Origin: Candidatus Altimarinota bacterium
Lineage (GTDB): Bacteria; Patescibacteriota; Gracilibacteria; BD1-5; UBA2023
DNA: 64,000 nt
Direction: 5' to 3'
NCBI GenBank assembly: GCA_028714815.1
Contig: JAQTLR010000002.1
Coordinates: 152,012 to 216,011, forward strand
A program made the translations under genes and the position numbers. The notes below the pieces were generated by a model. That model did no database searches. It was given only the letters and a program-made list of their open reading frames with translations, and had not been told where the DNA came from. Within the stretch, counting starts at the first letter, position 1. Each line of letters starts with the position of its first letter. Of the stretch, positions 11,242 through 22,121 are shown one piece after another.

Positions 11242-11580
11242 TTAATTTTCATTAACTACCTGACTGACACTGGTTTTTACATCCGGGATGAGAACATTCG
11301 TTCTTCTGAAAGCATCGTGTACGATATCGCATGCGATCAATCCCCGCACTCACTGTTGAAGGGCGAAAGAAACGTTCATTCCTTCGGAAATAGTCTTGAA
11401 TCCCTCGATTCCGCCCCGGCAACTGGGGATATAGAAACGGATATCTTTGCCTCCATCTGCAGGAGTGATAACCCCGAAGCCTCCTCTCCCGCCTGCGCGT
11501 TGCTTGACCGATTTTATGACCCCCCACTGAGATGCTCCATCCTCAATGCTTTCCCATCCCATTCATACGTCCATTGCCAT
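11242..11580 (-). CDS. Cold-shock-domain-like protein
   Basis: A 112-residue protein with a cold-shock OB-fold: GVIKSV as strand 1, an RNP1-like GFGVITP and an RNP2-like KDIRFYI, then GMNVSFAL. Such domains bind single-stranded RNA or DNA. TGA codons at 11350-11352 and 11563-11565 are read as Gly. The standard code would give only about 70 residues and truncate the fold. The start is uncertain: ATG at 11580, 11574 or 11562. The C-terminal about 35 residues extend beyond a normal Csp and are of unknown role. RNP1 is slightly degenerate, so nucleic-acid binding is inferred. Confidence 0.75.
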
Positions 11581-11651
11581 ATACGTGAAAATAAAAAAAT
11601 AAATTGATGCTTTATTTGTATTCCGAAAACGTGTCTTCTCGGAAAATACGG

Positions 11652-12515
11652 CTATTCCTCAAACTCACTCGTTAGGTATTCCTCGGAAAGCAGCGGCATC
11701 ACAACATCTGCATAGAATTTCTGGATGCGCTTATCGGGTGCATAATTCGCGTACAACGGATATTTCCGATCGATCGCCTGGAGGATGATTCTCTGGAGTA
11801 AAGGGAAAGATATTTCTTTTATGTCCACATACATTCATTCGCAACGCTGAAATTTCATACATACTCGTTCCTCATCTATAATTCAACCGTTTCCAAAGTA
11901 CTGTTGATATGCATGGCACATAAGCTGAAGCGCTGATATATTCTCCAGTGAAGTAAAATCATCCACCGTATAATCCAGTCATTCTCCATCCAGATCACTT
12001 ATGCAACATGCATAATATCTTTTATCCCCTATCGCTTTGATATCTTCCGCATGGAAAAATTCTGCGTTTTCGCTATCCATAACCGATTCGGTTATAATAT
12101 CTTTTGCCCGTATCATACCGATCTGTATGCTCATGAGATTCAAAACTGGAATAAGAAGTGCATCGATATCCGTATTTCAAACCAGTCATCCTGGGACTGG
12201 TTCCGTGAGACGGATGAAATCAGCGACCATCATTTTACGGATGCTGTTTTCTCCTGTTTGTACGATAAGTGCCGATTCAGTTTCAATATCCCCCTCTTCA
12301 TTGACTATAGTAACTTTTCCAATCTCCAAAAGCGCCTTGAAAAAATCCATCGCAGTATCATCACCATCGGTAAGTCGCTCCTCATAGATACGGAATCCTG
12401 GTTCCGGTTGTATGAGTTCGTTGACCATCGCAGCTCTTCCATCAATGGAAGGGGAAATATTTGCCACCTTTTGGGTTTTTCCTGTACGATTCCGGAAGTC
12501 TATTACATTCGTCAT
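11652..12515 (-). CDS. Unknown protein, UGA-rich
   Basis: I do not recognise it. 287 residues from ATG 12515 (MTNVIDFRNRTGK), TAG stop, with five TGA codons (12186, 12177, 11979, 11883, 11835, first bases on the plus strand). The standard code would show only two unrelated-looking fragments. It has an N-terminal helix-poor segment, a central Asp/Glu-rich region and no membrane segment. The C-terminal third is helical (PLLQRIILQAIDRKYPLY). A good promoter (12542-12568) lies just upstream. It stands between the cold-shock-like gene and the divergent ABC-F gene. Confidence 0.75.
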
Positions 12516-12541
12516 AGAAAAGAAATTGGATGTATAATCGG

Positions 12542-12568
12542 AGTATATGGAAATAGACAAAAATACAA
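12542..12568 (-). promoter_or_regulatory. Promoter of the gene at 11652-12515
   Basis: On the minus strand: -35 TTGTAT (12563-12568), 15-nt spacer ending TTTCCA, -10 TATACT (12542-12547). Confidence 0.6.
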
Positions 12569-12648
12569 ATCATTTTTATATATTACATCAATATACATAT
12601 TTGTATAGAGTTTCCATTCGGCAAATACCGCTATTGTCGAAACCCCGC

Positions 12649-12676
12649 TTGACTAAATAGACTCTATCGCTACACT
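12649..12676 (+). promoter_or_regulatory. Promoter of the ABC-F gene
   Basis: -35 TTGACT (12649-12654), 16-nt spacer, -10 TACACT (12671-12676), 28 nt before the start codon. Confidence 0.5.
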
Positions 12677-12704
12677 ACCCGCTATTACATTTTACTTTCC
12701 AGAA

Positions 12705-14528
12705 ATGCTCTCCGAAATAATCTCCCGAGTCCTTGTTGTACATCCGGATTTCACCTACGAGGAAGTCGAGGAGGTATGTGAACTCTTTCTGAGTTCCATC
12801 ACCGAGAAGATCAAAGAAGAAACCAAACTCAAACGACTCGTGAAGTACCTGGAGAAAGAATTCGAGCTCGAGAGCCAAGAAATCAAAAAGACATCGAACA
12901 AAGCGTATAGTCTGGAGCTTATTCCAGAGTATCTCTTCAATGGGAAAGCAGAAATCGCTTCGAGTTTGGTGATTATCACCAATCTGACTAAAAACATCGA
13001 ACAGACCGAGCTTTTTCTGAACGCCGAGATGAAGATCAATCGCCGGGATAAGATCGCGCTTATCGGAAAAAACGGAGCAGGGAAAACCACTCTTCTCAAA
13101 ATGATCATCGGGAAAGAAGGCGATTTCGATGGACGGATCGAAAAAGCATCTGGACTCAAGATCGGATATCTCTCACAGGATCTCTTCTGGCAGGATACCC
13201 GGAATACTCTCCGGACCGAGATGCTCATGGTATTCCCGGAGATCACCGAAAAAATGAACCGACTCATGGCTATCGAGCACGACGATGCACACTGGGAAGA
13301 AGCGGATACACTGAAAGCATTTATGCGGGAAAACGACGGGTATGCCCGATATGACCTGCAATTGGAAATACTCAAGTATTTCGGATTCTCGGACGAGCAG
13401 ATGGATTTTAATGTACTCCAACTCTCTGGAGGAGAACAAACCAAAGTCCAGATCGCGAAGTTTTTGATTACCGAAGTGGATCTCCTGATTTTCGACGAGC
13501 CCACGAACCACTTGGATATCGAGGGGATCATATTTCTCGAACACTTCTGCAAGATCTGGAAAAAAGCCATCCTCTCCATCTCCCACGATGTCCGGTTCAT
13601 CAACAATACCTCCGAGAAAATCGTGGAGATTTCCGAGAAAAAACTCTGGAACTACCCCGGAAATTATGAGCAATATTTGACCCTCAAACAAGCCAAGTAT
13701 GACCAACAACTGAAAGACTATGAGACCCAACAGAAAGAACTCGAAAAACAGCAGGCGTACATCGACCGGTTCCGCTACCAGGCAAGCAAGGCTGCCGGAG
13801 TCCAGAGCCGCATAAAACAGGTGGATAAAATCGAACGGATAGAACGCCCGGAAAATGAATCAACGGTCCGGAATCTGGTCGTCAAAACCGATAAGAGACT
13901 CCCGGAGAAAGTCATGGAATTCTCCGCTCTTGCCATCGGATACAAAGATCCGATCATCACCACTCCCGACGAACTCATCGTCCGGAAAGACGACAAGATC
14001 GGAATCATCGGACGCAACGGAGCTGGGAAAACCACCTTCCTGAAAACCATCCTCGGGGAACTTCCCTTGCTCTCCGGAAGCTTCAAAATCAATCCCGACC
14101 TCATCATTGGTTCCTATTCGCAAGTGCTCGCGGATCTGGACGGAGAAGAAAGTATCATCACCGAGCTCGGGAAGAACCACGAAAAAGAGAGCGAGATCCG
14201 TGCGATGCTCGGAGGCCTGCTTATTTCGGGAGATAAGGTGGAACAAAAGATCAAGACTTTATCGGGAGGTGAACGTGCCAAAGTAGCACTCACCAAGATG
14301 CTCCTGACGAAGCCCCACGTCATCATCATGGATGAACCCACCAACCATCTGGACCTCCACTCCAAAAATGTTATCAAAAATATGCTCGAACACTTCAATG
14401 GAACGAGCCTCATCGTCTCGCACGATCGTGACCTTCTGGAACATATCTCCAACAAGGTATGGCTCATTCAAGAAGGGATCCTCCGGACGTTCGACGAGCC
14501 GGAGAAAGGGTTTGCGGAAGTGTTTTAG
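12705..14528 (+). CDS. ABC-F family ATPase
   Basis: A soluble protein of 607 residues with two ATPase domains and no membrane segments, typical of ABC-F ribosome-associated factors (Uup/EttA type). Domain 1 has Walker A GKNGAGKTT (about 121-129), signature LSGGEQTKVQIAK and FDEPTNHLD. A charged helical linker with LEKQQAYIDRFRYQ follows. Domain 2 has GRNGAGKTT (about 436-444), LSGGERAKVALTK and MDEPTNHLD. Residues 1-85 are an additional helical extension rich in Glu/Lys that I do not recognise. No TGA; TAG stop. Convergent with the next gene. Confidence 0.92.
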   Translation: MLSEIISRVLVVHPDFTYEEVEEVCELFLSSITEKIKEETKLKRLVKYLEKEFELESQEIKKTSNKAYSLELIPEYLFNGKAEIASSLVIITNLTKNIEQTELFLNAEMKINRRDKIALIGKNGAGKTTLLKMIIGKEGDFDGRIEKASGLKIGYLSQDLFWQDTRNTLRTEMLMVFPEITEKMNRLMAIEHDDAHWEEADTLKAFMRENDGYARYDLQLEILKYFGFSDEQMDFNVLQLSGGEQTKVQIAKFLITEVDLLIFDEPTNHLDIEGIIFLEHFCKIWKKAILSISHDVRFINNTSEKIVEISEKKLWNYPGNYEQYLTLKQAKYDQQLKDYETQQKELEKQQAYIDRFRYQASKAAGVQSRIKQVDKIERIERPENESTVRNLVVKTDKRLPEKVMEFSALAIGYKDPIITTPDELIVRKDDKIGIIGRNGAGKTTFLKTILGELPLLSGSFKINPDLIIGSYSQVLADLDGEESIITELGKNHEKESEIRAMLGGLLISGDKVEQKIKTLSGGERAKVALTKMLLTKPHVIIMDEPTNHLDLHSKNVIKNMLEHFNGTSLIVSHDRDLLEHISNKVWLIQEGILRTFDEPEKGFAEVF

Positions 14529-14542
14529 AGAAAAAAGTTATT

Positions 14543-15115
14543 CTACCACCAATCGGAAAATAATGCAGGATGAGCACCATCCCCTGTTCAATTACCGGTC
14601 GATCAGAACAGACGTTCGTAAACCGCCTGTTTCTCTCGGAAATCCTCGATCTCTTTTGTCGCTTTCTTCGCGTATTCGCAACGTTCGATGCTTCCGGATT
14701 CAGCAAGCACTGAGCAACCGAGACTATCACGGATGATAGCACGGATCTTGCAACGCTCCGGAGCGCTCGAAACTATGACATTCACACGGTCCGGCCGGGT
14801 ACCCTGAGATCGGAGTATCTCTTCAGAAGTTTTTGTGACATCGCTCGAATCGCAGTCCGCCAGTTTCGTCTGTGCAAAAGCGTTATACTTTTGCTGCTGC
14901 TGTTTCTGGAGAGTTTCCAGAGCTTTCATATCGAATCCGGTGGCAGTGCTTTGGACTGTTTGTACCGGCATTGCTGCTGATATGGTCGATACGGTCGATG
15001 TCTGTACCATGACAGATGCCGTTCCGCTCGGATCCATCGGTTTTTGAACGGTGGTATTATTCGAGCAGGATGCTATGGATAGTATAAAAAACAAGGGGAG
15101 GATATATTTGAACAT
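14543..15115 (-). CDS. Lipoprotein of unknown function
   Basis: 190 residues. The N-terminus is a lipoprotein signal (hydrophobic stretch, then IASCSNN with the lipidation Cys at about residue 17). A Ser/Thr/Val-rich linker and a Gln-rich helix follow. The C-terminal part has four Cys (ADCDSSD, ERCKI, LGCS, ERCEYA) that could form two disulfides outside the membrane. TGA at 14603-14605 and 14588-14590 are Gly, extending the tail to a TAG stop. It converges with the ABC-F gene; the 14-nt gap leaves no room for a separate terminator. Confidence 0.8.
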
Positions 15116-15187
15116 AGAGTAGGGTTAAAAAGATGGATCTTATGCTACGATTCCGGAAAGTATTCATACAAGATATATCCGGGACTC

Positions 15188-15757
15188 CTATGGTGAAAAA
15201 CAACTTTGACCAGGAATAGTTCCAATCAAAACGCTTGTTCCATTTTGACACTGGTAAACATTATTGTTACCACATGTATTATAGACATTACTAGCAAATA
15301 CGGTCAAATCCTTAACAAGGGCTGTCACCCCTGATCCCAAGAAAAATCCATATGGGGAACAAACACCAGGAGCTGTAAAAACAGGCACTCATGAGACATA
15401 CGCGACGCACACCGTACAAGAAGCTCCGCCGGCTCCGGCGGGTCCGGCTGGTCATTGAGGTCCTGTGGCTCCGGCAGGTCATTGTGCCCCATTGGCTCCG
15501 GCAGGTCCGGCTGGAGCGGTAGCACAAACCTTATGGAAATCCGTATCATATCCATTCAGGTACTGTCCTGGTGGACAAGCTATCCGGATACTGTTGAAAT
15601 AAGCGGTAAATTTCCCTCCTACAGTCTGCGTTGCATCCGGTGCCCCACTTGGAAAATTAAGAGCATATACTACCCCGACAATACTCATCAAAATGAATAT
15701 CGCCGTAACAAATCCGCTCAATGCCCGTTTTACGAACCAAGATATGAAGCTTTTCAT
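15188..15757 (-). CDS. Collagen-like repeat surface protein
   Basis: 189 residues from ATG 15757. An N-terminal membrane helix/signal (residues about 8-30) is followed by a short globular part, then a run of Gly-X-Y triplets rich in Pro and Ala (about residues 83-114), then a Cys-containing C-terminal domain ending in CFSP and TAG. TGA at 15479, 15452 and 15389 supply Gly; the first two fall exactly on Gly positions of the triplet repeat. Such proteins form trimeric stalks on bacterial surfaces or phage fibres. An upstream ATG at 15784 is also possible. Its length and anchor suit a short surface fibre. Confidence 0.8.
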
Positions 15758-15880
15758 AAAAAAAGATAAAGAGATAAAAAACATGTATCTTTGGCGGAAA
15801 GGATAGTGTATTTTATTTTTTTTGCAAATGAAAAATCAGAGGATTTTCTATCTTCCCGGAGGATCCTATGATTTATATAT

Positions 15881-15910
15881 AAAAATCCCCAAGCCATCTC
15901 TGACTCGGGG
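15881..15910 (-). terminator. Terminator after secD
   Basis: The 10-nt arms 15887-15896 and 15901-15910 pair (CCCC with GGGG at the base, a mismatched centre). The minus-strand transcript then runs into ATTTTT. It lies about 29 nt past the secD stop. Confidence 0.75.
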
Positions 15911-15938
15911 AAATCTCCTTGATTATATAAACTCCGGT

Positions 15939-17720
15939 CTACACTCCTATGAACGTCTTCGTATTCTTCCGCATCTTGTTCCCGACTACGAGGATGAGGA
16001 TACGAGATATCCACATCGCCGTAAAGAGGGAGAGGAGGATACCGAGCCCGAGCATGAGCCCGAACCCTTTGATGAGACTGATACCGAAGATATAAAGGAC
16101 GATCGCGCTCGTGAACGAGGTGATATGGCTGTCCCAGATAGCTGACCAGGACTTCCCGAATCCGACGATGATCGCTTTCTCGATTTCCACCCCTTTGCGG
16201 AGTTCTTCCTTGGTTCGCTCGAATATAAGGATATTCGCATCGATCGCAAGCCCGATAGAGAGGATGATACCGGCGATAGAAGCGAGCGTCAGAACGATTC
16301 CGAACGACTTCACGATTGCGAGGAGGAGGAGTCCGTAGATAACGAGGGCGACACCAGCCATGAGTCCGGAAACACGATAGATGAGGATCAGGAATCCGAT
16401 AATGAGAAGAAGTCCGATAAGACCGGCATGGATGATGACTTTCAAGGAATCCGCTCCAATCTTGGCATCGATCGTCCGTTCGCTCGTGAGGTAGATCGGT
16501 GCTGGGACGATACCGGTATTGATATTGGTTGCGAGTGCCTTGGCGCTATCAGCAGTGTAATTTCCGGTGATGACCGCTCGTCCATCCGGAATAACCGATT
16601 GAACGGTCGGAGCTGTGAGCATCTCCCCACCGACAAATATAGCGATCTGTTTCCCTATGAGACGCTTGGTAAGTTCTGCAAAAATCTTTCCGCCATCCGC
16701 ATTGAAGAGGAGGTCTACCTGAGGAGAGAATCCTTGAGAGAAGCTTACAGAAGCCTTGGTGAGATACTGTTCATCAAGAACTTTCCCGTCTGCCGTTTTT
16801 GCAGGAGTCCATTCGCTTGGTTTCTGGCTCACGAATACCCCTTCGTAATCATAGATCTTTTCAGTGTATTTTTCCTTCTTTGTCACTGCACTCGCTCCGG
16901 TTCCGGTCGTCACATCACGCTCTTTTTCTACGCTTGTTGTGCTTTTGATCCGAACAATGCTATATCCTTTCTCCCCTTCTGTCGTCACGAGCTTATTGTC
17001 GGTTCCGAGAGTATATCCTGCTCCTTTCTGAGTATCCATGATCTTCGGTGAGGTATACGGAGCCTGTACGTTCTCCATTCCCGTGAAAGCGAATTCTCCG
17101 GGAATCTCCGAAGCTGCCCCGCTTCCTGCCCGATATTCTATATTTTCATACTGATCCTTGTATTTGTTTGCGATCGTCGCAAATGGATATTTCGCTGCCT
17201 GGATTTCTGCGAGAAGATTATTCGCTATATCCGTCCGTTCTTTTTTATCTGCATCGGTGATGACTGTTTTCTGTTCTTTGAATTCGAGACGAACCACTTT
17301 CCCGATCGTTTCTTTCGCTTTCGCTATATATTCGTCGTTCTTCGCTTTCTTTTCTTCAGCGGTAAGATTTTCTCCGTCAAAATTCTGCGTCGGGATCTGG
17401 ACGATGATATGTTCTTCGCCTCCATAACTCGCCGTCTGGATCGTCGGTTCAGCGGTACCGAGAGAATTCACCCGTTTCTCCACGATAGATTTAAGTCCCT
17501 CTATGATATCCTTCGGTTGGAAAGTGGATCCGTTTTTCTGGGCATCGGTCATGTCTATCTTGTAATCCAGCTCAACTCCCCCATGGAGATCAAGACCGAG
17601 CTTATATTCCGTAACAGGAAACGGAGTATCGATTCCGATGGTTTTCCATGGAAGTATGTAAGCACCGGAAAGAAGGGCAAGAAGCACGATGATCGCGAGA
17701 CGAAAACCAAGTCATTTCAT
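15939..17720 (-). CDS. secD: Protein translocase subunit SecD
   Basis: SecD works with SecF to pull exported proteins across the membrane using the proton gradient. 593 residues. It starts MKGLGFRLAIIV with the third codon TGA (17712-17714, Gly) and has the hallmark GLDLHGG at the start of the large periplasmic domain. The P1 head contains a long charged insert, then FSPQVDLLFNADGGKIFAEL. The C-terminal half has about five membrane helices and the RND motif DANILIFERTKEEL. A secF gene lies separately at 45185-46159. A clear promoter and terminator flank it, so it is a single-gene unit. Confidence 0.95.
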
Positions 17721-17755
17721 AAAAATAGGAGTAATAGGATAATAAGACACGCGGG

Positions 17756-17783
17756 ATTATATGGAAAAGCCTTTTGTTTGCAA
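17756..17783 (-). promoter_or_regulatory. Promoter of secD
   Basis: On the minus strand: -35 TTGCAA (17778-17783), 16-nt spacer ending TTTTCCA, -10 TATAAT (17756-17761). Confidence 0.7.
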
Positions 17784-17788
17784 GTTTT

Positions 17789-17817
17789 TTGCTTCTTTCC
17801 AAGAAGTGTGATACTAT
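17789..17817 (+). promoter_or_regulatory. Promoter of the gene at 17853-20087
   Basis: -35 TTGCTT (17789-17794), 17-nt spacer, -10 TACTAT (17812-17817), divergent from and adjacent to the secD promoter. Confidence 0.45.
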
Positions 17818-17852
17818 GAGAAAAATATCTGCTTAATGCCATAAAAATATAT

Positions 17853-20087
17853 ATGTCGGAAGCTCTACAACAAAACATTACGTTTGAAACACCCAAAAAA
17901 TTGCCAGAAAATACCATTCCGGACTTTTCTCTCGGACTCAGAAACATAGCCGATAAATATACCGAGAGCCAGAAACGTAACCACAATCCCGTGGATACGA
18001 AGGATCTTGCCACAAAACAGCTTCAGGAGCTCACAAAAAAAGCGTTATCAAGACCGAACATCCTATTGGAAATCTATGAAGAATTCGGTCAGATCCCGCA
18101 AGAACTCCAGGAAAATCCGGAATTCATAGCCATACTCAACAACGGACTCGCCCGGGAATACCCGGATTTTTTCGGGTTAGCCCAAGGGAAACCGTGGTAC
18201 ACCGACGGCGGGATAAATCTAAGTAAAATCTCCACTCTTCTGGATATCATAAAATACCGACCCTTTGAACGACGGAAAGACTTCCTGGATATGATGGATG
18301 GAGGAAAAAATAACAGGTGAGAAACAGCACTGGAATCCTATGAAAAGTATTTTCTTGGCACAGAGATCGGGAATGGAATTCTCACATTTTTCCCCAATTC
18401 CCAACTCCTCTCCGATCGTAAAAATGAAACACAACAAATATTAGATATACATAAAGAGAGGCAATGAGATAAAAAAGGGGAAATATTTGATATCATATAT
18501 GGGAAACATGTGACGCCGGATGGCTTAGACACAGCGAAACATTTGGCTCAGGATAGTTTTATTAATATTCCAAACAAAGACCTTGAACGTCTCCTTTCTC
18601 TTCTTCCGACCATCGAATCTCAGTGTACTAACGGGAACGATATCGATTCTCTGGTAAAAAATATCGATTCCCTTAACATAGACACCCTGTATAAAGTACA
18701 GTTCTTCAGTGGACTTACCCGTCTCGCAGTATTGTGAAATACAAAAAGCCAAACCATCAGTATGTCTTTTTATAACAAGGTGGTAGTACATTATGTTGAA
18801 CAAACAGATGTTACTAAAGAAAAGAGTATGCTATCCGAGCAATGAATGCAGTATTCCATTATTTCCCGTGCTTTTTCTGGATTAGATAAGGAAAAACAGG
18901 AACAGAAAAATAAAGATTTCAGGGTTTTTTTAAAAAGAGTTACTGATGAAAAAGGTAAAATCATTGCCAGTAAAAAAACTCTTGACGAGATGCTCGGTGG
19001 GATATTCAAAGACACTCCAGAAGCAGATAAAATATTGCAAGATATAAAGAAAAGCAAAGATGGAAAAGCAGTTTTCAAACTCCTCGCCGAGGCATATGCA
19101 GAACAAGGAAGTCAACAAGAAAAAGCTCTCAGGAATGAAGGGTTTGATACTGAAAAATGGAAGAAAGACAAAGAAAATAAAGTCATCCTAGAGCATCTCA
19201 GCAATACTTCCCTGAGTACCGAAGAAAAGATGAAAATTCTCCGGAATTTCATCGATCCGAAGAAAATCCCGGAAGACGGAAAAGAAAAACAGGAATTCAT
19301 AGATAAGATAGTAAAAGATCTCTTGGATTGGACAGGAACAACAGAAAATACAAAAACCTTCTCAAAAGAAAGTCTCGAAGATTTCAGTGCATCATGGAAG
19401 ACCGGTGATTTCAGCACATTCAACAAGAAAGTCCAGGAACGCGAAGAGAAAAAAGAAGCGGATGAGAAGAAAAAACAGGAAGAGCAGAAAAGAGGAGAGC
19501 GGATCAATAAGAGAAACGTTACGGAATTCATTGATTCGAATTCATTCAATGCTGATTTCGTAAAAATAGACAATGGTAAGGTTGTGACTTCCTATATCGA
19601 TAACAATGAAGTATTTATCAAGAAAAATACAGATAGTACCGTGTCCATATATTCCAATGGGATTCCCATAGAAAATATCAATATATCCGATCCGAAAGAT
19701 GTCATCAAAGACATCAAGAAAGCTATGGACTCCATACAATTCCTCCAGAAATATGGACTCGGCGTTTTCCGTGACGATATACCGACTATCGTGGAGCTCA
19801 TAAACAATAGACCATTGCGATGAGGAAAAACAAAGATCGATCTCTCGGACGACATAGACCCCGAAGAGGAGTTAATACTCCTTGAATCCATCGCCAAGCT
19901 TGCCGATATAAAAATACCGGAATGATCACCCACCGACAGACTCAGTGCATTGAAAACCGATTTCCATACGCTCGGGCAACAAAATGGAAGACTCACTTCC
20001 CTCTTGCGAACCAAGTGATACGTGCAAACGGGGAGTAATTCCATCAATAAACTCGCTCTCGAAGAGGGTGTAAAAAATACCGTATAA
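17853..20087 (+). CDS. Large helical protein of unknown function, UGA-rich
   Basis: I do not recognise it. 744 residues, TAA stop, seven TGA codons (18318, 18465, 18735, 18843, 19821, 19923, 20016) that would split it into at least three false genes. It has no signal peptide or membrane segment. The middle (about residues 330-555) is very rich in Lys/Glu with many short helices and a KEADEKKKQEEQKRGER coiled-coil stretch. After it comes a beta-rich segment (KIDNGKVVTSYIDNNEVFIKK). It may be a cytoplasmic scaffold, but that is a guess. It has its own promoter and lies upstream of gatB. Confidence 0.8.
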
Positions 20088-20101
20088 AAACCAATTCCGT
20101 C

Positions 20102-20128
20102 TTGCATTTTTGCACTTTTCCATACAAT
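20102..20128 (+). promoter_or_regulatory. Promoter of gatB
   Basis: -35 TTGCAT (20102-20107), 15-nt spacer ending TTTTCCA, -10 TACAAT (20123-20128). It leaves a leader of about 150 nt containing the palindrome at 20161-20254. Confidence 0.65.
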
Positions 20129-20160
20129 ACTTGGGTTATTATCTCATAAAGATGTAGCCC

Positions 20161-20254
20161 GATTTTGAAAATGATTTTTGAACGCACCGAGGACTGTCCG
20201 AGTCATTACTAAGAGACGAGTTCCACAGGAAGTGAAAAATACATTTTCAAAATC
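20161..20254. repeat. Long inverted repeat in the gatB leader
   Basis: A perfect 13-bp outer inverted repeat (20161-20173 and 20242-20254) encloses about 68 nt with further partial pairing. It sits between the gatB promoter and start codon, so it would be transcribed as a leader hairpin. It is structurally like the repeats at 6875 and 40364 but not clearly related in sequence. Confidence 0.75.
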
Positions 20255-20282
20255 CAAAAATATACTCTATCATCGATAAATT

Positions 20283-21713
20283 ATGGAAAACCAATATGAA
20301 ATCGTCATGGGACTCGAAACCCATGTCCGGATAAAATCCGAAACCAAGATGTTCTGTGCCTGCCGTAATGCGGTGGAACTCGCCGACGAACCAAACCTCC
20401 ACACCTGTCCGTACTGTATGGCATTTCCTGGAGCGCTTCCAGTTCTGAATGAAAAGGTTATCGACCTTGCGGTCCGTGCCGGTCAGGCGATGCGGTGCAC
20501 GGTCAACGAGACTTCGGTATTCGATCGGAAATCCTACTTCTATCCAGATAATCCGTCCGGGTTCCAGATCACCCAACTCTACCACCCGATCGTCCAACAT
20601 GGGGTGGTTCGTGCAATGGTCGGAGACGAGGTAAAAAGTTTTAAGATCGAGCGGATGCACATCGAAGCCGATGCCGGAAAACTCATCCACTCCGGGAACA
20701 AAACGCTCTGTGATTACAACCGTGCCGGAAGCCCGCTCATGGAGATCGTGACCGAACCGGATTTCCGCTCCAAAGAAGACGTAGTCGGATACCTCGAAGA
20801 ACTCCAGAAGCTCATGCGATGGTGTGGAGCCAGTGATGCCGACATGGAAAAAGGGCAGCTTCGATGCGATGTGAATATCTCTATCCGAAAACCGGGAGAA
20901 ACTATTCTCAACAACCGTGTCGAGCTCAAGAATATCAACTCGTTCTCCGCTATCGGACGCGCCATCGACAACGAGTACAAGCGTCAGATCAAGATCGTCG
21001 AGGCTGGAGGAAAAGTTCCTCAGGAAACCCGCGGTTGGGACGACGAAAAAGGAGTGAGCTCCTCCCAGCGTTCCAAGGAAGACGCCATGGACTACCGATA
21101 CTTCCCGGAACCCGACCTTCCACCTCTCGTGATATCGAAAGAGTTCATCGAAGAGCGTTCCATCGGAGACCTCCCGATCGACCGACGGATGAAGTACGCG
21201 TGAGAATACAAGCTCCAATCGGACGACGCCCGAATCCTCTCCGCTTCCCGAGAACTCTCCGACTTCTACGAAGAGCTCGTGAAACTCTCCGGTGACGCCA
21301 AGAAATCCTGCTCGTACATTACAACTATTCTCTTTACTCTTTTTGATGCCCATAAAGAAACTATTTCTTTCGACAGTCTCAAATTCGGGGTCGAAGAGCT
21401 CGCTCAAGTCATAAAGCTCGTGAATAAAGACGAGATTTCCAGCACTAACGCGAAAATCGTCGTAGAAGAGCTCTTCCTTCATGGAGGGAAAACCGACGCT
21501 ATCGTGGACGCGAAAAAACTCCGACAAGTATCCGATACCGGAGCCCTGAAGGCCATCGCTGAGAAGGTTCTCGCCGATAATCCAGCTCAGGTCGCAGAAT
21601 ACAAATCCGGAAAAGAGAACCTCTTCGGATTCTTTGTCGGACAGTGTATGAAAGCCAGTGCCGGACAAGGAAACCCAAAGATGTTCACGGAAATTTTGAA
21701 AGGGATATTATAA
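20283..21713 (+). CDS. gatB: Asp/Glu-tRNA amidotransferase subunit B
   Basis: GatB binds mischarged Glu-tRNA(Gln)/Asp-tRNA(Asn) and activates the acyl group in the GatCAB complex. 476 residues. It has the N-terminal signature EIVMGLETHVRI, the Cys pairs in MFCACRNAV and CPYC (a zinc-type site), KSYFYPDNPSGFQITQ, and the phosphate-binding region DYNRAGSPLMEIVTEPD. The C-terminal YqeY-like helical domain comes after TGA at 21201-21203 (Gly). gatA is at 48547-49992; no gatC was seen. It is preceded by a long structured leader. Confidence 0.95.
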
Positions 21714-21751
21714 AATATGCACCGGCATTTAATTGAAAATAAATATAAAAT

Positions 21752-22093
21752 ATGAGTACATCCATAAACGGTAATTTAAATATTCTGCTTTTGTTACTAA
21801 TGTTTAGTATAGGACTTGGCATTGTGATTTGAATAGTATATTTCATATTTTCTCCTGAAAGGAAATTCTGGAAAAATCCACAATTTACAATGATACTATC
21901 TTCATTGCTTGGATTACCAATTACATGAGCCTTTGGATCATGAAGGGTGAAGATTTTTCAACATAATACCCACTTTGGCATATGGGAGAGCGCTATCTAT
22001 AAATGAGATATCGTAGCTTGGGTAATTTGGATATTACTTTATGTCTTATGGCTTTGGTTTACATATAAAATAATTTTCAACCAAAAGACCTAA
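21752..22093 (+). CDS. Small membrane protein, invisible under the standard code
   Basis: 113 residues from ATG 21752 to TAA 22091-22093, with four in-frame TGA codons (the first at 21830-21832) read as Gly. Three hydrophobic segments are seen: residues about 8-33, 46-62 and 88-108, the last Trp-rich (WVIWILLYVLWLWF). The gene fills the gatB-rimO gap neatly with spacers of 38 and 28 nt. No recognised family. The AT-rich composition and Trp TGG codons argue against TGA being Trp here. Confidence 0.75.
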
Positions 22094-22121
22094 ATTTATA
22101 TTTTACCTTCATATTTTCATT

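Noticed and set aside
20106..20282. T-box riboswitch in the gatB leader
   Set aside because: No T-box sequence or specifier loop recognised; only a long inverted repeat.
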